NCBI GenBank assembly: GCA_030248825.1
Contig: JARCMB010000168.1
Location: forward strand, 1-5,422
DNA length: 5,422 bases
Source of the DNA: Pseudanabaenaceae cyanobacterium MP8IB2.15
GTDB taxonomy: Bacteria > Cyanobacteriota > Cyanobacteriia > Pseudanabaenales > Pseudanabaenaceae
Direction: 5' to 3'
Both the position numbers and the translations under genes were made by a program. The notes under the pieces are model-generated. The model was not told the DNA's origin, did not search any database, and saw nothing but the letters and a program-made list of their open reading frames with translations. Positions 1 to 5,326 of the stretch are shown one piece after another (position 1 is the stretch's first letter; the number at the start of each line of letters is the position of its first letter).

Positions 1-1580
1 CCGACAATACTGACCTTAGCGATCGAACCATCACTAACCACACTACCGCAACCCAATTTGGCGGCGGCTTGCTTCAGCACTTGTTCGGCAGTTTGCAGAT
101 CGGAGATCGGCACGGTGAAGGCAATATCGTTGACCCCACACTCTGACTGCGACTGAATGATCATGTCAACTGTGATGTTTTGGTCGGCTAAATACTCAAA
201 TAATCTCGCAGCTACGCCTGGTCGATCGGGGACTTCACGGATTGCCAGTTTTGCCTGATTCAGATCCAAAGCAACCCCACAGACGGGTTGAAGTCGCGAT
301 TGGGGATTTTGAGTAGGGGGAATTTCCCAAACAGGCACATTAAAAGTTTGGCAGAGTGTAGCAACCGCCACTTCAAGATCGGACTCGGCAATTACGCAAC
401 TAAGTTTAATCTCTGAAGTCGAGATCATTTGAATATTGATCCCAGCTTTACCCAGAGCCAAGAAAGCCTGTGCTGCCACACCAGGTCTACCGACGATCCC
501 AGCCCCAATAATGCTGATTTTCGCAACTTGCAGATCGGAGATCACCTTACTTGCACCTAAGCCCAAATTACTCACAACCGTCTTGGCTTGATCCAATTCC
601 GATCGAGGCACAGTGAAGGCAATATCGTTGACATCCCCAACTTGAATTGACTGAATAATCAGATCGACATTCACACCTGCTTGGGCAAGTTGCTCGAACA
701 CGGTTGCGGCAATGCCTGGGCGATCTGGCACTTCTAATAAGGCGATCTTGGCTTGGTTTCGATCGATCGACACCGCATCGACAAAAGAACTGACTTCCAT
801 TTTCGTGGGATCGCCCTTAGCAGAAGCAGTTGAAGCTAAAACTAAAGTACCAGGATCTTCAATCCAACTCGATCGAACTGCTAATCTCACACCAAAATTT
901 CGGGCAATTTCGACTGCGCGTGGATGCAAAACTTTCGCGCCTAGACTTGCCAATTCCAACATCTCATCACAGGTGACGGCAGCTAATAATCTAGCATCAG
1001 GGACAAGGCGGGGATCGGTAGTGTAAATGCCTTTCACATCAGTATAGATCTCGCAAAGATCGGCATTTAGAGCTGCGGCGATCGCGACTGCCGAAGTATC
1101 TGAGCCGCCGCGCCCAAGTGTAGTGATCTCGGTTGTCACCTGTGAGTAATCTAGTGATGCCGCCACACCCTGAAATCCTGCTACAATCACGACCTGACCT
1201 TGACTGAGGTGTGCCTGAATTCGCTCAGGTTCAATGTAAAGGATACGGGCGCGGGTATGATACGGCTCTGTGACAATACGAACCTGTGCTCCTGTAAGAG
1301 CGATCGCGGGTTGCCCTGCCGCCTGCAAAGCCATACTCAACAACGCAATGCTCACCTGCTCACCTGTTGACAGCAGTAGATCCAATTCTCTTTCGTTAGG
1401 TCGATCTGCCACAGACTTTGCTAGTGCCAGCAAACCATCTGTGGTCTTGCCCATGGCTGACACCACAACCACAACCTGATGACCCGCATCGACTGTAAGC
1501 TTGATTCGATCGCTTACGGCTTTGATTCGATCTCGATCGGCAACCGACGACCCACCATATTTTTGAACAATTAACGCCAT
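1..1580 (-). CDS. lysC: Aspartate kinase, C-terminus beyond the window edge
   Basis: Phosphorylates L-aspartate with ATP, the cytoplasmic entry step to lysine, threonine, methionine and diaminopimelate. I translated the minus strand from the ATG at 1580-1578: 526 codons are open with no stop. Visible kinase motifs are KYGGSS (residues 7-12), VSAMGKTTD (40-48), STGEQ (71-75), GFQG (135-138), GRGGSDTSA (156-164), YTDVKGIYTTDPR (179-191) and AKVLHPRA (215-222). Regulatory ACT units follow: ACT1 at about 278-340 (LLEVPDRPG), ACT2 at about 352-420 (SIIGAGIVGRPG), ACT3 at about 440-505 (IREVPDRPG), and the first residues of ACT4 at about 521 (KVSIVG). Two tandem ACT pairs are typical of cyanobacterial enzymes of about 600 residues, so roughly 75 residues are probably missing. 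Feedback inhibition by lysine and threonine is known for the family and inferred here. Divergent from gpmI. The ribosome site is weak (GAG about 10 bases before the ATG). Confidence 0.97.
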   Translation of the reverse strand, partial: MALIVQKYGGSSVADRDRIKAVSDRIKLTVDAGHQVVVVVSAMGKTTDGLLALAKSVADRPNERELDLLLSTGEQVSIALLSMALQAAGQPAIALTGAQVRIVTEPYHTRARILYIEPERIQAHLSQGQVVIVAGFQGVAASLDYSQVTTEITTLGRGGSDTSAVAIAAALNADLCEIYTDVKGIYTTDPRLVPDARLLAAVTCDEMLELASLGAKVLHPRAVEIARNFGVRLAVRSSWIEDPGTLVLASTASAKGDPTKMEVSSFVDAVSIDRNQAKIALLEVPDRPGIAATVFEQLAQAGVNVDLIIQSIQVGDVNDIAFTVPRSELDQAKTVVSNLGLGASKVISDLQVAKISIIGAGIVGRPGVAAQAFLALGKAGINIQMISTSEIKLSCVIAESDLEVAVATLCQTFNVPVWEIPPTQNPQSRLQPVCGVALDLNQAKLAIREVPDRPGVAARLFEYLADQNITVDMIIQSQSECGVNDIAFTVPISDLQTAEQVLKQAAAKLGCGSVVSDGSIAKVSIV

Positions 1581-1632
1581 TACTCGTGCTCTAAATTGCT
1601 TTTACAGGTGTTTGTCAGATTAGCTTAAAATC

Positions 1633-1640
1633 GCGATCGC
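1633..1640. repeat. HIP1 octamer in the lysC-gpmI spacer
   Basis: A perfect GCGATCGC palindrome, the highly iterated palindrome of many cyanobacterial genomes. Other perfect copies in the window are at 1078-1085 and 1300-1307 (inside lysC), 4338-4345 (spacer before the peroxiredoxin) and 4618-4625 (inside the peroxiredoxin). Five copies in 5.4 kb is far above chance for an 8-mer and supports a cyanobacterial origin. This copy lies about 50 bp upstream of the lysC start codon; no specific role can be read from it. Confidence 0.9.
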
Positions 1641-1655
1641 CAAGCAAAAAATCCG

Positions 1656-1690
1656 ATTAACAGACTGAAAATTTGATAAAATTTGTTAAT
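1656..1690. repeat. Inverted repeat ATTAACA/TGTTAAT in the divergent spacer
   Basis: ATTAACA (1656-1662) and TGTTAAT (1684-1690) are perfect 7-bp inverted arms 21 bp apart. They flank the phased AAAATTTG repeats between the lysC and gpmI starts. The position, just upstream of the candidate gpmI -35, would suit a regulator-binding site, but the region is AT-rich and such arms can arise by chance. Confidence 0.35.
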
Positions 1691-1720
1691 GTAGTTACTA
1701 ATTGCCGCCAGTGATATTAT
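1668..1720 (+). promoter_or_regulatory. Candidate gpmI promoter with A-tract upstream element
   Basis: TGATATTAT at 1712-1720 fits an extended -10 (TGn followed by TATTAT, 1715-1720). The hexamer 17 bp upstream (TAGTTA, 1692-1697) is a poor -35, as is usual with extended -10 promoters. Two copies of AAAATTTG (1668-1675 and 1678-1685) sit one helical turn apart. If transcription starts near 1727, they fall at about -59 to -42, where an UP element would lie. The leader would be about 24 nt and contain the AAAGGAA ribosome site (1739-1745). The start site is inferred. No good lysC promoter was seen on the other strand; TTGCTT/GCTAAT with a 17-bp gap is only a weak match. Confidence 0.5.
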
Positions 1721-1750
1721 TGCGGGGGCGCGAACACTAAAGGAACTTAT

Positions 1751-3349
1751 ATGAGTATGGGGGATGTTTCTCCAATCGTTCTGGTCATATTAGACGGCTG
1801 GGGATATCGGGAGGAGAAAGATGGCAATGCAATCGCGGCAGCCACAACTCCTGTGATGGATAGTCTATGGGCAGCTTATCCTCGAACTTTAATCGAAGCT
1901 TCTGGCAAAGACGTTGGTTTGCCCAAGGGTCAAATGGGTAACTCAGAAGTCGGGCATTTAAATATTGGTGCGGGTAGAATCGTCCCGCAAGAACTGGTGC
2001 GAATCTCAGATGCCCTAGAAGATCGCAGCCTTATGACTAATGAGGCTTTGCTCAAAACATTTGCGGCAGTGAGAGAGGCTGGCAGCAAGTTGCATCTGAT
2101 TGGATTATGTTCTGATGGTGGCGTGCATTCTCATATCGATCATCTGATTGGATTGCTAGAGATGGCAAAAGCTGAATCGATGCATGATGTTTGCCTCCAT
2201 GTAATTACCGATGGGCGGGATACCTTACCCAATTCTGGCGTGAGCTATGTGCATAAGTTGCAACAGCAGATCGATCGAATCGGGGTGGGGCGGATCGTGA
2301 CGGTCAGTGGTCGCTATTATGTGATGGATCGCGACAGACGCTGGGATCGTGTGCAGAAAGCCTATGAAGTCTTGACCAGTAATGATCTAATTGATGATCG
2401 ATCGGCAATCGATCTGCTCGAAACTGCTTACACGCAAGAAGTTACAGACGAGTTCATTCCGCCGACTCGGATCGCCGCAGGCGCGATCGAATCAGGTGAT
2501 GGCATTATTTGTTTTAACTTTCGCCCCGATCGATCGCGCGAGATTGCTCAGGCATTTATGTCGCCCAGCTTTAATGGTTTCGATCGATCGCAAATCACAC
2601 CACTGCACTACACCACTTTCACCCAATACGATTCCAGCTTGCCTTTGGCAGTGGCTTTTCTGCCCCAAAATCTCGATAATATGCTGGGTAAAGTGATCGC
2701 CGATCATGGACTAAAACAACTTCGCGCTGCCGAAACTGAGAAATATGCCCATGTCACCTATTTCTTTGACGGTGGGCAAGAAGAACCAAGTACAGGTGAT
2801 GAGCGCATTCTGGTCAATAGCCCGATGGTTTCAACCTACGACCAAGCTCCTGCAATGTCTGCTCAGGAATTGACGAAGGTGGCAATCGCCGCGATCGACA
2901 AACACATTTACTCGCTGATCGTGATCAACTACGCTAATCCTGACATGGTAGGTCATACAGGTAACTTCGACGCAGCAATCAAAGCAATTTCTTTTGTTGA
3001 TAAGTGTTTGGGCGAATTAATTTCCAGCGTCAATACTGCTGGTGGCGTAGCGATCGTTACCGCCGATCATGGTAATGCTGAACAGATGTGGGATGAACAT
3101 CATAATCCTTGGACTGCTCACACCACCAACCCCGTGCCCTTGATCATCGTCGAAGGCGAAGTCTTAAAAATCCCTGGACATGGTGGCGAAGTAAGACTGC
3201 GTGAACATGGTCGCCTTGCTGATATTGCCCCAACAATTCTCGATATTCTCCAGATCCCCAAGCCCGCCGAAATGACGGGTGAATCACTGCTCGAAGCCAG
3301 CGATTATCAAGTCAGCAAGCAGCGATCCCCAATGAAATTAAGGGTTTAA
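1751..3349 (+). CDS. gpmI: 2,3-bisphosphoglycerate-independent phosphoglycerate mutase
   Basis: Interconverts 3- and 2-phosphoglycerate in glycolysis and gluconeogenesis, using two metal ions (usually Mn2+) and a phosphoserine intermediate. The 532-residue length is normal for the iPGM family of the alkaline phosphatase superfamily. Visible signatures: LDGWG with metal ligand D15; GQMGNSEVGHLNIGAGR with catalytic S65; SDGGVHSH (121-128) and TDGRDT (153-158) in the phosphotransferase-substrate domain; SGRYYVMDRDRRWDR (186-200); FNFRPDRSRE (255-264); ETEKYAHVTYFF (328-339); NPDMVGHTG with D398 and H402; TADHGNAE with D439 and H440; and H457 in AHTTNPVP. All expected catalytic residues are present. 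AAAGGAA (1739-1745) ends 5 bases before this ATG, which favours it over the in-frame ATG at 1757. Divergent from lysC; the toxin-antitoxin pair downstream seems independent. Confidence 0.98.
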   Translation: MSMGDVSPIVLVILDGWGYREEKDGNAIAAATTPVMDSLWAAYPRTLIEASGKDVGLPKGQMGNSEVGHLNIGAGRIVPQELVRISDALEDRSLMTNEALLKTFAAVREAGSKLHLIGLCSDGGVHSHIDHLIGLLEMAKAESMHDVCLHVITDGRDTLPNSGVSYVHKLQQQIDRIGVGRIVTVSGRYYVMDRDRRWDRVQKAYEVLTSNDLIDDRSAIDLLETAYTQEVTDEFIPPTRIAAGAIESGDGIICFNFRPDRSREIAQAFMSPSFNGFDRSQITPLHYTTFTQYDSSLPLAVAFLPQNLDNMLGKVIADHGLKQLRAAETEKYAHVTYFFDGGQEEPSTGDERILVNSPMVSTYDQAPAMSAQELTKVAIAAIDKHIYSLIVINYANPDMVGHTGNFDAAIKAISFVDKCLGELISSVNTAGGVAIVTADHGNAEQMWDEHHNPWTAHTTNPVPLIIVEGEVLKIPGHGGEVRLREHGRLADIAPTILDILQIPKPAEMTGESLLEASDYQVSKQRSPMKLRV

Positions 3350-3400
3350 CAAACCATCCCACTTCACCAAATCAGTTAAAGTAGTTTTGTCCTTGGTTTG
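3343..3400 (+). repeat. Short competing inverted repeats after gpmI
   Basis: GGTTT (3343-3347) overlaps the gpmI stop codon and can pair with AAACC (3351-3355) across a 3-nt loop. CAAACCA (3350-3356) can instead pair with TGGTTTG (3394-3400), which ends 8 bp before the antitoxin ATG. Neither hairpin is followed by a T-run, so there is no convincing gpmI terminator here. The outer repeat could be an operator for the toxin-antitoxin pair, but this is only a positional inference. Confidence 0.3.
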
Positions 3401-3408
3401 ATATATCT

Positions 3409-3654
3409 ATGAGTTTACTGATCTCCGATCGCGTTCTTGAAGAAATCAACATGACCGATAGTGAGTTATGGCTAGAACTCGTGATCCTGCTATTTCAACA
3501 GAAGCGGATTAGCATTGGCAGAGCTAGCCGACTTGTAAACATGCATCTGCTCCAATTTCAGCACGAATTGGCAATTCGCAAAATTCCTGTTCACTATGAT
3601 GTCACAGGTTTTGAAGCTGACCTTCAGGCTTTACGGGAAGCAGGCAGACTGTGA
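3409..3654 (+). CDS. UPF0175 family antitoxin
   Basis: A small protein of 81 residues that resembles the UPF0175 family, predicted antitoxins often paired with PIN-like DUF3368 toxins in cyanobacteria and archaea. Family-like features are the N-terminal ISDRVLEEINM (5-15), a helical stretch ELWLELVILLFQQKRISIG (19-37), the helix-turn-helix-like RASRLVNMHLLQFQHELA (38-55), and the characteristic IPVHYD (59-64) followed by FEADLQALREAGRL to the end. Expected roles are binding and silencing the toxin and repressing the pair's own promoter; both are inferred. The start at 3409 retains the conserved N-terminus but has no clear ribosome site; the in-frame ATG at 3451 would give 67 residues. The TGA stop overlaps the GTG start of the next gene (GTGA), indicating translational coupling. 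Confidence 0.85.
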   Translation: MSLLISDRVLEEINMTDSELWLELVILLFQQKRISIGRASRLVNMHLLQFQHELAIRKIPVHYDVTGFEADLQALREAGRL

Positions 3655-4148
3655 TTGTCGTTAGTGATACTTCACCTATTACTAATCTAGCGGCTATTGG
3701 GTATCTAGATCTATTGCGAGAGCTATACGGCACGATTGTAATCCCACAAGCTGTTTACCAAGAAATGACTCGTGGTGGAATTTCGATTCCAGGGGCATTA
3801 GAAGTACAAACACTTAATTGGATCGAAACACAGCAAGTTACCAACCAGTCTCTTGTCTCATTGCTGCAAATTCAGTCCAAACTAGATCCAGGGGAGTCAG
3901 AAGCAATCGCTCTGGCAGTCGAGTTACAGGCTGATTGGCTATTAATCGATGAGGAACTAGGGCGAACAGCATCCAAAGATTATGGACTCAGACTTGCAGG
4001 AGTGTTGGGTATTTTGATTGAAGCCAAGACTCAGGGACTTATTGCACAAGTTAAACCGATTCTTGATGACTTGATTGTAAAAGCTGAGTTTTGGGTATCC
4101 CAGTCACTATATCTACGTGTGCTGCAAGTAGCAGAAGAAAAGGCTTGA
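3651..4148 (+). CDS. DUF3368 PIN-like toxin (putative ribonuclease)
   Basis: A 165-residue DUF3368-type protein, related to PIN-domain nucleases of the VapC kind; predicted to cleave RNA when not bound by its antitoxin. The N-terminus VVSDTSPITNLA gives the first PIN aspartate (D6). Further likely metal-binding acids are E38 in VYQEMTRGG, D79/E82/E84 in LDPGESEAIALA, and D100/E101 in LLIDEELGR. RLAGVLGILIEAKTQGLI (114-131) is the usual continuation of this family. The acidic set looks complete, so the toxin appears intact. Translation starts at GTG inside the antitoxin stop (4-bp overlap), typical of a co-translated toxin-antitoxin pair. The stop lies only 5 bp from the 3' end of the convergent tRNA-Leu. 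Its RNA target cannot be judged from sequence. Confidence 0.85.
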   Translation: MIVVSDTSPITNLAAIGYLDLLRELYGTIVIPQAVYQEMTRGGISIPGALEVQTLNWIETQQVTNQSLVSLLQIQSKLDPGESEAIALAVELQADWLLIDEELGRTASKDYGLRLAGVLGILIEAKTQGLIAQVKPILDDLIVKAEFWVSQSLYLRVLQVAEEKA

Positions 4149-4185
4149 ATTAATGCGGAACGGGGGACTTGAACCCCCAAGCCTT
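4134..4185 (-). terminator. Probable tRNA-Leu terminator sharing tRNA and toxin sequence
   Basis: Read on the minus strand, AAGGCTTG (+ strand 4178-4185, variable arm and first T-stem base of the tRNA) can pair perfectly with CAAGCCTT (+ strand 4140-4147) in the trailer. The 3' arm runs into TTTTCTTC (4141-4134). The 30-nt loop contains the T-arm, itself a G/C-rich hairpin. An 8-bp stem followed by a U-rich tract resembles an intrinsic terminator, and the 3' arm and U-tract are the last codons of the toxin gene. No folding energy was calculated, and chance similarity is possible. Confidence 0.4.
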
Positions 4186-4235
4186 GCGGCACATGTACCT
4201 GAAACATGCGCGTCTACCAATTCCGCCAGATCCGC
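4154..4235 (-). tRNA. tRNA-Leu (anticodon CAG)
   Basis: The reverse strand folds as a class II tRNA of 82 nt. The acceptor 5' strand is GCGGATC and the 3' strand GTTCCGC plus discriminator A73. The D-arm has the leucine-like GCGGAATTGGTAGACGC. The anticodon arm is CATGT, loop TTCAGGT, ACATG, giving CAG and decoding CUG. A long variable arm (GCC, GCAA, GGC) identifies the Leu/Ser class, and the T-arm is GGGGG, TTCAAGT, CCCCC. CCA is not encoded: the next bases are TTA. One acceptor pair, position 6 with 67, is U against U; all other acceptor pairs are Watson-Crick. It is convergent with the toxin gene and divergent from the peroxiredoxin gene. Confidence 0.97.
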
Positions 4236-4422
4236 ATTTTTTGATTCGCAACGACTAAAATCGCTGCGGTTATCAATAGTACAGTATTTGTCTAACTATT
4301 CGATCGACACGCCAGATTATTTTGAGCTAGTCAAACAGCGATCGCTTTTTTTTAGAAAGTTTCGGCGATGAATCTGCGATAATATCGAATAATCTACACT
4401 ATTACACTAGGATTACCGTTAT
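4236..4422. other. Divergent spacer between tRNA-Leu and peroxiredoxin
   Basis: No gene is visible on either strand; the open frame that crosses the tRNA lacks any recognisable protein. The spacer must hold promoters in both directions. For the peroxiredoxin the best -10 candidates are GATAAT (4378-4383) and TACACT (4395-4400), neither with a good -35. AGGA (4409-4412) 10 bases before the ATG is a plausible ribosome site. A HIP1 octamer (4338-4345) is followed by eight Ts. No confident tRNA promoter could be picked on the minus strand. Confidence 0.6.
4395..4409 (+). repeat. Tandem TACACTA repeat before the peroxiredoxin
   Basis: TACACTA occurs at 4395-4401 and again at 4403-4409, an 8-bp period, ending just before the ribosome site. 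It overlaps one candidate -10 hexamer. It could be a small operator or a chance duplication. Confidence 0.35.
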
Positions 4423-5064
4423 ATGACATTACGTTTAGGCGATGTTGTCCCTGACTTCTCGCAAGCATCGACACAAGGCACAATTAACTTCCACGAATGG
4501 ATTGGCGATCATTGGGCAATCTTATTTTCTCACCCCAAAGACTTTACGCCCGTCTGCACAACTGAATTGGGTGTAGTAGCTAAACTAAAGCCCGAATTTG
4601 ATAAGCGCAATGTCAAGGCGATCGCACTTAGCGTCGATGATGTTGACTCACACAATGGCTGGGCTGGTGATATTGAAGAAACTCAAGGTACGGCGCTCAA
4701 CTATCCGATCCTAGCGGATAACGATAAAAAGGTGGCTGAGCTGTATGACATGATTCACCCCAACTCTGCTACTGGCAACACTCTAACTGTACGCTCCGTA
4801 TTTGTAATTGACAACAATAAAAAACTACGGCTAACTCTCACCTACCCCGCTAGTACTGGGCGCAACTTTGACGAACTCCTACGTGTAATCGACTCACTCC
4901 AACTGACCGACAAATATGGTGTTGCGACCCCTGCCAACTGGACAGATGGGGCTGATGTTGTGATTGTGCCTTCAATTTCCAACGAAGAAGCAACACAGAA
5001 ATTTCCCAAAGGCTTTAAAGTCGTTAAACCATACCTGCGGATGACTCCTCAGCCGAATAAGTAA
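4423..5064 (+). CDS. 1-Cys peroxiredoxin (Prx6 subfamily)
   Basis: Thiol peroxidase that reduces hydrogen peroxide and organic peroxides in the cytoplasm. The 213-residue length fits the Prx6/1-Cys subfamily. The active-site motif HPKDFTPVCTTE (37-48) gives P38, T42 and peroxidatic C45; R124 in TVRSVFVID is the expected active-site arginine. C45 is the only cysteine in the protein, so there is no resolving cysteine and the oxidised enzyme must be recycled by another thiol donor. The C-terminal extension typical of Prx6 is present: YPASTGRNFDELLRVIDSLQ (about 146-165), then a dimerisation-type region with TPANW and ending KPYLRMTPQPNK. The ATG is preceded by AGGA at 4409-4412. It appears monocistronic, with its own spacer and a strong terminator. 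Induction by oxidative stress is known for relatives but is not shown by the sequence. Confidence 0.96.
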   Translation: MTLRLGDVVPDFSQASTQGTINFHEWIGDHWAILFSHPKDFTPVCTTELGVVAKLKPEFDKRNVKAIALSVDDVDSHNGWAGDIEETQGTALNYPILADNDKKVAELYDMIHPNSATGNTLTVRSVFVIDNNKKLRLTLTYPASTGRNFDELLRVIDSLQLTDKYGVATPANWTDGADVVIVPSISNEEATQKFPKGFKVVKPYLRMTPQPNK

Positions 5065-5077
5065 GTTATTTAACTTA
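5062..5077. repeat. Palindrome overlapping the peroxiredoxin stop codon
   Basis: TAAGTTA and TAACTTA are perfect 7-bp arms separated by TT, with the first arm starting at the stop codon TAA. An RNA hairpin would have 6 pairs and a 4-nt loop. It is all but one pair A/T and lies 5 bp upstream of the main terminator; its role, if any, is unclear. Confidence 0.4.
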
Positions 5078-5082
5078 ACCAG

Positions 5083-5126
5083 AAACTCGGTAGTTTTCTC
5101 TAACAAGACTACCGAGTTTTCATTTT
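5083..5126 (+). terminator. Intrinsic terminator of the peroxiredoxin gene
   Basis: AAACTCGGTAGT (5083-5094) pairs perfectly with ACTACCGAGTTT (5108-5119). One G-U and two A-U pairs extend the stem inward to a 7-nt loop. The T-rich tract TTTTCATTTT (5117-5126) follows. It sits 19 bp after the stop codon. From the minus strand only a short T-run follows, so it should mainly terminate rightward transcription. Confidence 0.9.
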
Positions 5127-5128
5127 GA

Positions 5129-5289
5129 TTACCAGCTATCTTCTGCAACGCCATTGCGTTCCCAGATTTCCAGATTAAGCTCTTCAAGATAGATTAATGC
5201 GCTCTGGATCTGCGGATTTGAGCCATACAATTCAAGTTAAACCAACCATCTTGTCTGGCATTTTCGCCCAACAAAGCCGATGTAAGATG
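5129..5289 (-). pseudogene. Remnant of a small gene, probably NIL-domain protein
   Basis: The minus strand reads as coding sequence in two frames. The first part gives TSALLGENARQDGWFNL (about 5283-5235). After a one-base slip the next frame gives ELYGSNPQIQSALIYLEELN, then LEIWERNGVAEDSW and TAA at 5131-5129. Restoring one G in TTGAATTG (+ strand near 5233-5234) joins both parts into a continuous and plausible protein end. From memory this resembles small cyanobacterial NIL-domain proteins, which have G-W-F-x-L-E-L-x-G, QIQSAL-x-YL and a tryptophan near the end; the family call is inference. The N-terminal half is absent: the frame stays open only to about 5340 without family-like sequence, and the methyltransferase start occupies the place. 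It is therefore a truncated, frameshifted fossil. Functional use of the C-terminal fragment is unlikely because no start codon fits. Confidence 0.65.
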
Positions 5290-5326
5290 TGATCCAAATA
5301 ACCAATAGCTGTGATCTGTGTCAGAT

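Noticed and set aside
93..632. Repeated sequences in lysC as a CRISPR or mobile repeat
   Set aside because: They are two unrelated pairs of in-frame coding repeats explained at least partly by the duplicated ACT domains; there is no regular spacing.
712..1479. Plus-strand open frames at 712-1026 and 1270-1479
   Set aside because: They lie antisense to lysC, whose frame is intact with all kinase motifs; the peptides look like reverse-strand shadows.
2391..2707. Open frames within gpmI on both strands (2391-2696 plus, 2492-2707 minus)
   Set aside because: gpmI is complete with every catalytic motif here; these alternative frames carry no recognisable features.
3409..4235. tRNA-targeted integrative element carrying the toxin-antitoxin pair
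   Set aside because: No integrase and no second copy of the tRNA 3' end was seen on the far side of the pair near 3350-3408.
4337..4353. AGCGATCGCT followed by eight Ts as a terminator
   Set aside because: The palindrome has no loop; a hairpin would leave only three pairs. It is better read as a HIP1 site beside a T-run, and no gene ends just upstream on that strand.
4153..4371. 72-codon plus-strand open frame
   Set aside because: Its first half is the antisense of the tRNA-Leu gene and the rest is AT-rich spacer.
4972..5187. 71-codon minus-strand open frame starting near 5187
   Set aside because: It uses a different frame from the gene remnant's conserved peptide, crosses the terminator and runs antisense to the peroxiredoxin C-terminus.
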